The notes under the pieces: generated by a model
Seen by the model: only the letters and a program-made list of their open reading frames with translations
What the model was told of the DNA's origin: nothing
Database searches by the model: none
NCBI RefSeq assembly: GCF_004337505.1
Contig: NZ_SJZI01000042.1
Location: 310,001-374,000, forward strand
Direction: 5' to 3'
Origin: Flaviaestuariibacter flavus
Lineage (GTDB): Bacteria; Bacteroidota; Bacteroidia; Chitinophagales; Chitinophagaceae
DNA length: 64,000 bases
Program-made: the position numbers and the translations under genes
Shown here: positions 1 to 7,700 of the stretch, piece after piece
How positions within the stretch are numbered: position 1 is the first letter of the stretch
Layout of the letters: every line of letters begins with the position of its first letter

Positions 1-3000
1 GCGGCAGCCCGCCGGCGCTGTGATTACGGGAGATACCGAAACGATGGCGGAGAGCTGCTGGCTTGTAGCGTTGGCTGCGGTAAAGGCCGGGAGCATGGTG
101 CCGGTGCCGGTGGTGTCGGATGCGTTCATGCCGATGGCCGTGCCGCCATTGATCACCCACGTAAACTGCGTGCCGGCCGGCAGGTTGCCGCTGAAGGTCT
201 GTGCGGGCACGGTGGCGCCGGCGCAGAAGTCACGGTTGGAGAGACCGCTGGCCGTGATGCTTCCGACATAAACCGTCGCTGCGGTGTTGACCGCGGTGGC
301 GCAGGTGCCGTTCGAGACGGCGCTAACACGGAAGGTGGTGGTGGCGCTCAGTGTGCCGGTGGCGATGGTGGCGGCACCGGAGGCATCGAGCGTTGCTGTC
401 TGGGGCGTTCCGCCATTGGCGGCATAGGTGATGGAGCCGTTGGAAGGGCCGCCGGTGACATTAATCGTAGTGCTGCCGGTGGCGCAAAGTACGGGCTGCG
501 CCACGGAGAGCTGTACCGAGAAGAGACCGGCATCGGTGATTGTTGCCGGTGCCGAAGTAACCTCGTAGCCAAAGGCATTGGTGGCCGTTACGGTGTAGCT
601 GCCTGCCGGTTGCGTGCCGAAGGAGAGCGCGCTGCCGGTACCGGCGACCGCGCTGCCCTGGTTGCTGCCGTTCTTCTTCAGCTGGTAGCTGATGTCCGAC
701 TCGGAGCCGCTGACGCCAAGCGTGCGGCCTGTGCCGTCGCAGTACACACCGGCGCCTGTGACGTTGAAGCTTGCAGGTGCGGTGATATTGGAAACGATGA
801 AGGTTGAAAAGGACTGGAGACCGCCTGCTTCAACATAATTCAGGTTGCCCACGGTGGCGTCCTGCTGGCCCGATTGGCTGGCGCCGCGCGGCGTCCAGGT
901 GCCGGATACGTTTTGCCACAGCTGGCTGTTGCTGCTGTTGGTAAAGGACGCATTGCCATCGCTGGCGCCATTGTAATAAACGCGCACGGTGGCGGCGGCG
1001 GGTGTGGGGTTGGTGGAAGGCGTGATGCTCCAGCTGCGGTCGATGGAGCGGGCGGCGACACCGGCGCCCACATTGCTGATGCCGGTAGCTACTTGAACCG
1101 TCCAGTCGAGGCCGCCACCATTGGTGAGTTGCACCGGGTTATAGCTGCTGTTGCCGACGGGGAAAAGCGTGGCGCTGTTGGGTACCGCCTGCATCTTAAA
1201 TACACCGGCACCGGAAGTGCGTGCGTAAGCGCTCGTGGAGCCGCCGCTCACAGAGCCCGCGGTAAGGTTGAAGGCACCCAGATCGAGGATGCCGCTGGTA
1301 AAGGCAAGCTGCCCCGTGGCCGGCTGCGCCAGGTTGGAGGCCAGTGCCATCGAGGCGCCGCCCGTCTTCGCGATATTCAGCTTAACTGCACCCGAAAGCA
1401 CCGATCCGTTGAGCACAGAAATCGTCTTGCCCGCGCTGCCGGTGAAGTTAATGCTGCCCGCACCAAGTGTTTGTGCGAGCTCGGCCACGTTAGCACCCGA
1501 ATTCAGGTACAGGTTGCCCGACAGGTTGATGGTGCCCGTGTTGCCTGCGCGTGCCGATGAAAGGTTGAAGATGGGGCGGGAATATCCAGTCGCGGCGTAG
1601 TTCTGCGTGCCGTCGATATTCAGGTTACCCGCGATGTTGATGATGGCGGTCCCGTTGGAGCCGGAGAACGGCATGAGGTTCCAGCTACCGGCATATACAT
1701 TCACGTTGCCGCCCACATTGATGGTGAACGGGGTGCCGCTGGTCATCTGGATGGAGCCGCTGCCGGTGCGGCCAAAGGTGAGGTTGCCCGCAATGGTTAC
1801 ACCCGAAACAAAGGCACCCGCGTTGTTAAATACTTTGTAGCCGGCAGTGGTCAGTCCGGGCATATCGAAATTTAGGTTGCCGTAAGTTCCGGCTGCCGAA
1901 CCCGTTGCCGTGATATTGGCGGCACTGGTGACACCCGTAACGTTGATGGTGCTGTGCACGGCATTGCCGTCGGCGATGGTCGTCCAGGTGGCCTGCGGAA
2001 TCTGGCCGCCGTTGCCCAACAGGTTGAAGGTGCCGACACCGTTGCCCGAAGCGAACTGTAGTACCGAAGCCGAAGAAGTAATGGCGGTGGCGGAGGTGCT
2101 CGCGTTGTCGAAGCTGCCGGTTACAATAACGGCGGTAGCGCCGGTAACGTTAAAGGTGCCGCTGTTGAGCTTGTAGGTGCCCGCGATATTGCTGCTGCCG
2201 CCGTTGAGGGCGAGTGATACGTTGCTGCCCTGGGTGAGCGTGGAGCCTGCTTCAACGCTAAGGCCGTTGCTGATGGTGAGGGTCGTTGCCGCCGAATGCG
2301 CAAAGCTTACGTTGGCATTGTTGCGGATCACCAGGGAGCCGATCGACTGGCCGGCGGGCATCGTGGTGATGACCGCAGTGGCGCCGTCAAAAATGAGGCG
2401 GTCGGCGGTCGTTGGTGTGGCGCGCTGCGGCGACCAGTTGTCCATATTGGTAAAGTCGGTGCTGTTGATAGCACCGGTCCAGGTGTAAGGGCCGTTGAGT
2501 GTTACTGAAAATGCGGTGGGGGAGCCCACACAGGATGCTGTTGCGGGCGTGATGGTTCCGCTGTAGGAGCCGGCACTGGCGCCTGCCGGGGTCACGAGTG
2601 AAAGGGGGGAAGAGGAAAGCGCCGTGGAGTTTACGTTTGCAAAGCCCGCGGCGAGCGCACCCGCGTCCCAGTTGATGCTGTAAAGCGTGGGTGTGCCCGA
2701 AGACGTATACGCCAGGGCGGCACTGGTAGCGCCGGCTGCGCCGATTGCAGTGCCGGGAGTGATGGCAGGAACAGTGTTGATCGTAGCAGTAGCCGCTGCG
2801 CGTGATGCGGAAGAACAGCCGCCGCCATTCAGCAGCTCGGCGTAGTACGTAGTGGTGGCAGAAAGCGAAGGTGTGGTGAAGGAAGCGCCCGTACCCACCT
2901 GGTTGCCACCAGTGCTCTGGTCGTACCAGTTGACCGTAAGGCCCGCGCCCGGATCATCTACGGAAAGTGTGAGCGTGCCTGCGCCGCAACGGGCTGCGCC

Positions 3001-4236
3001 CGCCGGGTTTGCCGGCGTTGCCGGCGCGGCTGCCACACTCAGCATTGTGCTGTTGTTACTGGCGAAGGAGCTGCTGCAATAGGCATAGCTGATACCTGTA
3101 ACCGTAAGCGTCTGCCCGTTGTTGGCCAGCGTGAGCGGTACCGACAGGGTACCGGCGCCGGAGGCGTTTGAGGTAAGGGCGGCCGTTTGCGTAGCGGCCC
3201 CGTTGATGTTATAGCTAACCGATAGCGGGCTGCTGGCGGGCAGGCCGGTAAGATTGATCGTTGCGTCGGCGCCGCTGCAAACGGGGCCTGCCTGGCTGAT
3301 ACCCGAAAGCGTGGGGGCGCTGCAGGCTATCGTTTCCGCGGTAATCCAGGAAAGGTAAAAGGTGCCGGTACCTACGCTGCTGGTACCGTACGCTCCGATC
3401 TTGAACTGGTTGATGGCGGTGGTACCGGTTGTGGCCGCGATGTCATTTGCAAACTGGACATTGTCTTTGAACAGGTCGTACTTATCATTGGCCAGCGTTT
3501 GCGTAGCACCGGTTGTGTCGGTATAGGTGTACGTAGAGCCACTGTTGTTCACGATCATGGTCCACTCGCTATAGTTCTCCGTAATGTTTGATGTCGTAAA
3601 TCCCGTGTTGGAACTTCCTGTGTTGTCGAAGACGGTAGCACCGTTGGTGCCGTTGCTGAAGCGGAAGCTGAAGCCCGAATGCACCAGCGGATCCGCCGGC
3701 TTTGTGGGCGCGGTGCTGCCGCCGGCTTCGTTTGCAAAGCCACTGCCTACCTGCACCCATAGCTTGCTGGTGCTCCCGGTAGAGCCGACGTCGATCTTGC
3801 AACGGAATTTGAGTTTCAGAACAGACGGTGCTGCAGCGAGGTTGACGTTGCGCAGCAAGGCCCATTGAAAAGAAGATCCTCCCGACACGGCTACAAAATC
3901 ACCCGCAACGCCACCGTTGGTGGTGGTGTTGAATTGAAGCGTGGATGCCGACTGGCCGCCGCCAACAATGTGGGTGAATAACGTCGTGCCCGGTGTGGAT
4001 GCATTCACATAAGCGGCATTGGTGAATGCGGGGTAGGTGGAGGCGGTGGCCGTTGCCGCTGCAGAAGCCCCGTTGAAGTCCTGGCTAAACACCGAGGTCG
4101 TTTGTGCATGCAGCGCGGCCAGTGGTGTCAGCACGAGGCCCAGCAGCCAGGCCCGTTTGTGTGATCGATGCCCGAAAAGGCGTGGAACGGCGGTGCATGC
4201 CGCATTGCATTTGCGGATACAAGCAAAGGTTTTCAT
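1..4236 (-). CDS. Large secreted multidomain surface protein (C-terminus beyond window)
   Basis: The minus strand reads open from an ATG at 4236 to base 1 (1412 codons, no stop), so the protein is truncated by the window edge. An in-frame ATG lies two codons upstream (4242). A signal peptide with hydrophobic core WLLGLVLTPLAAL ends near ALHAQ, about residue 42. Residues ~45-290 resemble a concanavalin/LamG-like beta-sandwich. They are followed by Ig-like/SprB-type segments (for example CSAPTLSGISQAGPVCSGADA). Near residue 583 there is a WTG...NW..P...D..IFDG signature, typical of Bacteroidota secreted proteins, which opens a long Gly/Ser/Thr/Asn-rich beta-repeat stretch of about 400 residues. 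More Ig-like domains follow towards the edge. The composition and domains fit a T9SS-exported adhesin, but the sorting domain is not visible. It is divergent from the adhesin at 4755, and a strong palindrome lies between them. The function is unknown; binding a surface or polysaccharide is inferred. Confidence 0.75.
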   Translation of the reverse strand, partial: MKTFACIRKCNAACTAVPRLFGHRSHKRAWLLGLVLTPLAALHAQTTSVFSQDFNGASAAATATASTYPAFTNAAYVNASTPGTTLFTHIVGGGQSASTLQFNTTTNGGVAGDFVAVSGGSSFQWALLRNVNLAAAPSVLKLKFRCKIDVGSTGSTSKLWVQVGSGFANEAGGSTAPTKPADPLVHSGFSFRFSNGTNGATVFDNTGSSNTGFTTSNITENYSEWTMIVNNSGSTYTYTDTTGATQTLANDKYDLFKDNVQFANDIAATTGTTAINQFKIGAYGTSSVGTGTFYLSWITAETIACSAPTLSGISQAGPVCSGADATINLTGLPASSPLSVSYNINGAATQTAALTSNASGAGTLSVPLTLANNGQTLTVTGISYAYCSSSFASNNSTMLSVAAAPATPANPAGAARCGAGTLTLSVDDPGAGLTVNWYDQSTGGNQVGTGASFTTPSLSATTTYYAELLNGGGCSSASRAAATATINTVPAITPGTAIGAAGATSAALAYTSSGTPTLYSINWDAGALAAGFANVNSTALSSSPLSLVTPAGASAGSYSGTITPATASCVGSPTAFSVTLNGPYTWTGAINSTDFTNMDNWSPQRATPTTADRLIFDGATAVITTMPAGQSIGSLVIRNNANVSFAHSAATTLTISNGLSVEAGSTLTQGSNVSLALNGGSSNIAGTYKLNSGTFNVTGATAVIVTGSFDNASTSATAITSSASVLQFASGNGVGTFNLLGNGGQIPQATWTTIADGNAVHSTINVTGVTSAANITATGSAAGTYGNLNFDMPGLTTAGYKVFNNAGAFVSGVTIAGNLTFGRTGSGSIQMTSGTPFTINVGGNVNVYAGSWNLMPFSGSNGTAIINIAGNLNIDGTQNYAATGYSRPIFNLSSARAGNTGTINLSGNLYLNSGANVAELAQTLGAGSINFTGSAGKTISVLNGSVLSGAVKLNIAKTGGASMALASNLAQPATGQLAFTSGILDLGAFNLTAGSVSGGSTSAYARTSGAGVFKMQAVPNSATLFPVGNSSYNPVQLTNGGGLDWTVQVATGISNVGAGVAARSIDRSWSITPSTNPTPAAATVRVYYNGASDGNASFTNSSNSQLWQNVSGTWTPRGASQSGQQDATVGNLNYVEAGGLQSFSTFIVSNITAPASFNVTGAGVYCDGTGRTLGVSGSESDISYQLKKNGSNQGSAVAGTGSALSFGTQPAGSYTVTATNAFGYEVTSAPATITDAGLFSVQLSVAQPVLCATGSTTINVTGGPSNGSITYAANGGTPQTATLDASGAATIATGTLSATTTFRVSAVSNGTCATAVNTAATVYVGSITASGLSNRDFCAGATVPAQTFSGNLPAGTQFTWVINGGTAIGMNASDTTGTGTMLPAFTAANATSQQLSAIVSVSPVITAPAGCR

Positions 4237-4754
4237 GATCATTGAGTTTGGTTTTTGTTCGGGGCTTCCTCAGGCTAGCGGGGAGTCTTTCAGGAGGTAT
4301 TGGTACAGTAGGTTGGGGGAGAGATGGTGGCTAAGAACAACTCACGGAAGGCGGGAAAAGGAACACCTCTTAGCGAAACAATCGGATAACAAGTTTGCAC
4401 TCTTTTGGCAAAACATTTCAGATTTCTATGCAATCGTTTCCGGTAACGATTGCATAGATTTTACCCGGCCGAATTATCGAACTCGTCTAATTTGGTGCTA
4501 CCGGTCCGCCACCGTGTGTTTTGATTGGCGCGCTCTGAAACCCTTGCGGGTAGCGTGTTTGCGAACACAGGTAAAGCGATCGGCGCCCGGAGACTGCTTG
4601 CTTCTTGTGATTGTGTCTTTCCGATTATCTCCCGGTTACTACCTATGCCTGACACCGTGCCGCACCTCTGAACCGCACCGATTACCCTTCGTTAACCTTT
4701 GCTGCTTGTCAGCATCCCGAGCCAACAAGGAACTTAAAACCTAACTGAATTCCT
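4237..4754. promoter_or_regulatory. Divergent intergenic region between two surface-protein operons
   Basis: These 518 bp separate the two divergent adhesin genes. The only strong element seen is the palindrome at 4427-4456. It lies 190 bp from the minus-strand start and 298 bp from the plus-strand start. No convincing gene was found: open frames here lack signal peptides, domains or codon character like the neighbours. A TAATTTGG at 4488-4495 is a weak -7 candidate for the plus-strand gene. Confidence 0.5.
4427..4456. promoter_or_regulatory. Operator-like palindrome, site 1
   Basis: The half-sites TATGCAATCGTT and AACGATTGCATA flank a 6-bp centre (TCCGGT), and 28 of 30 positions are palindromic. 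It is the most symmetrical of four related sites (others at 13443, 23382 and 39677). It lies between the divergent adhesin genes and could serve either; its distance to the minus-strand start (190 bp) is closer to that of the other sites (155-176 bp). The half-site core resembles LacI-family operators, but the binding protein is not in this window and its family is not established. Confidence 0.7.
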
Positions 4755-7700
4755 ATGCGTCTTGCTTATGAAAGGACAGGCATGGCCGTGCCGGCTATTG
4801 CCCAGTTCCCGCCAACCCGTAAATCATCTTTTCGGCCGTCTTTTTCCGGAGCATTTATGCTTGCAGTGCTGTTGCTGTGCAGCCAGTGCGTGATGGCGCA
4901 AACACCCTATACGTATACCGTTGAGGGATTCGAGGATGTTGTTTTCCCTACTACCGCGCCGACTACAGAAACACCTTATACGTCGGCCACCGGCACCTGG
5001 CGGCTTTTCAAAGGCAATGCCGTTACCGGCACCGATCCCTGCCCGGTGGTTTCGGGCAACCGCGCCCTGCGCCTGCCCAGCGGTAACAATGCCTACCTCA
5101 TTTCGCCCAAGCTCAATAACGGCGCGGGTGTGATTACGTTTAAGGATGGCCGTTCCAACCGCACCTTCACCATTTCCACCTCCACCGACGACGGCGCCAC
5201 CTGGACCGTTGTGGGCACTATCGGCGCCTCCACAGCGGTTTGCGCGCAACTGTCGCGCACCATCAACGATCCGCTCGTTAACCGCGTGCGCATCGCCAAC
5301 CTCCAGAGTCAGGATGCAGGTATTGATTCCCTGCTGATCACCTCGGTGGCCGTCACCGCGCCGGTGGTGACCACTACCGCGGCAACCGCCATCACCTTCA
5401 CCGGTGCCACTTCGGGCGGTAACGTCACCTCCGACGGTCTTGCAGCAGGCGGCGTAACGGCTCGCGGCATTGTATGGGCCACCAGCACCGGTCCCACCAT
5501 CGCTTCCAACCTTGGTATCACAACGAACGGCACCGGTACCGGAGCCTTTTCAGGCACCATCACCGGCCTTGTTCCCGGCGTTACCTATTACTACCGCGCC
5601 TACGCCACCAACAGCGTTGGCACTTCTTATGGTGCCGAGCTGACGTTCACTACGCCGGTAGCCGTGCCCACGCTGACGGCAACGCCCGCTACGCTCGACT
5701 TCGGTAACCAAACCGTGGGCACCACCTCCGGCAACCTGAGCTACTCGCTGAGCGGCGTTTACCTTTCTCCGGCGGCAGGCAATATCACGGTAACCGCGCC
5801 TGCGGGCTTCTCGGTTTCCACCAACCCCAACGGGCCTTTCGGGGCAACAGCCAGCGTGCCTTACACCGGCAGCACACTTGCCGCTACAACCATCTACGTA
5901 CGCTTTACACCGGCGGTCGTTGGTGCCGTCAACGCCAACGCGGTGAATACCGGCGGCGGTGTGGCTGCGCTGAACGTTGGCCTCGCGGGTTCCGGCGCCG
6001 TAGCGCTGCCGGGCACCACCAACGTAGGCTTTGACTTCTGGACCGGCTTCGGTTACCAGGAAAAGATGAACCAGCCCGCCGGCGATGCCGACGAAGCGAA
6101 GCTTTGCATTTATATCTCCGTTCCTTCGGGTACGCTGCCTGCAAACGTTCGGGTGGAGCTCCCCGGTATTCCGGGAGCAGCCGGCTTTCCGCAGGTAGTG
6201 ACGGTTACACCAGGTGCAGTTACCGAGGTGACCAACTTTCCCACCGGGAGTGGTAACCAGTTCAACACCACCAACGCGCCCGATACGCGCCTGTACTACA
6301 CCGGCGTGAGCAACCGCGGCATTCATATCTATTCCACTAACGGTGTTCCCATCTCGGTGTGGATGCACTCGTACAACGACAACAACTCGGCCGCCGGGGC
6401 GATGCTGTTTCCCACCAACACCTGGGCTTCTTCGTACACGGTGCAGGCATACGGCGGATACTCCAACAACCGCAACCCGAACTCTTTCTTTTTTATTGTA
6501 GCGAAAGAAGATAACACGCCGGTATGGTTCAAGCCAAGCCAGGATGTGCTTGATTCGATGACGTCCACCCTCTTTACTGACGGCCACACGGCTGCCATGG
6601 TAAAGTACCATCAAGGTGTTGAATATGGTCCCCTCATCCTGAATAAAGGCCAGGTGTTCAATGCCATGGGCTTTATCCAGGGCACCGGCTCGGGCATCAC
6701 ACCCGGCAAGGCTTTCGGCCTCGATCTATCCGGATCCACGGTGCGTACCAACTGCGACAAGAGCATCGCCGTATTCGGCGGCAATGGCCGTGTGCTGGTG
6801 AATGCCGCAGGCTGCAGCGCCTCTTCCGGCTCCGACCACATGATCCAGCAGATGTTCCCCTCCGTTGCCTGGGGCAAGCGCTACCTCACAGCGCCCACGG
6901 TAACGATGGAATACAACGTATACCGCATCAACGTTAGCGATCCCGCCACGCAGGTGTGGGTGAACGACCCGTCGCACACAGCGGCGCTCAACTCCGCGAC
7001 GCTCGTCAACAACCTGTATTACGAGATCGCGAGCAATGTGCCGCAGCTCATTGAAAGCGACAAGCCCATTACGGTAACGCAGTTCATCGTTGCCGAAGGC
7101 TGTGCCACGGCCAACGGCTCCAAAGGCAACGGCGATCCTGAGATGATCATCCTGAGCCCAGTGGAGCAGGCCATCAACAATACCACGGTATATTCTGCCG
7201 GCATCAAGCGTACGCCCGCGGTCAACAACGGCCATTACATCAACGTCATCATCCGCACGGGTGGTGTGGCTTCGTTCCGCCTCGACGGCGCTACCACCGG
7301 CGACCCCGGCATTGACCAGTCGCTGCCCACCACCACCAATGCCAATGCCTACGATGCCGGCACCATACAGCCGCTGACGGCCATCTTTAAGCCGCATCCG
7401 CAACTTGCCGGCTATTCCTATGCCCAGCTTCGTGTAGCACCCAATACCTCGCATACGCTTTATTCCGATTCCGCCTTCAACGCCATTGCCTACGGCATGG
7501 GCGACGGCGAGAGCTACGGTTACAATGCCGGCGCTTCGCTCAAAGACCTCTCGCAGTTTGTGCTCCTGAGCAACCCCTACGGTGTTACCGGCGGCCTCAC
7601 GTGTAAGGGCAACGACTTCTACTTCCGCATCGCGGTGCCCTATGCGCCGGCCGACCTGTCGTCGCTCACCTGGAACTTCTATAACAACCCCGCGCTGACG

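Noticed and set aside
874-1560. Plus-strand open frame inside the left-edge surface protein
   Set aside because: The minus strand is continuously open with Ig-like domains, and the plus-strand product has no family features.
4037-4744. Plus-strand open frame across the adhesin divergent region
   Set aside because: It overlaps the N-terminus of the minus-strand gene and the palindrome, and has no signal peptide or domain.
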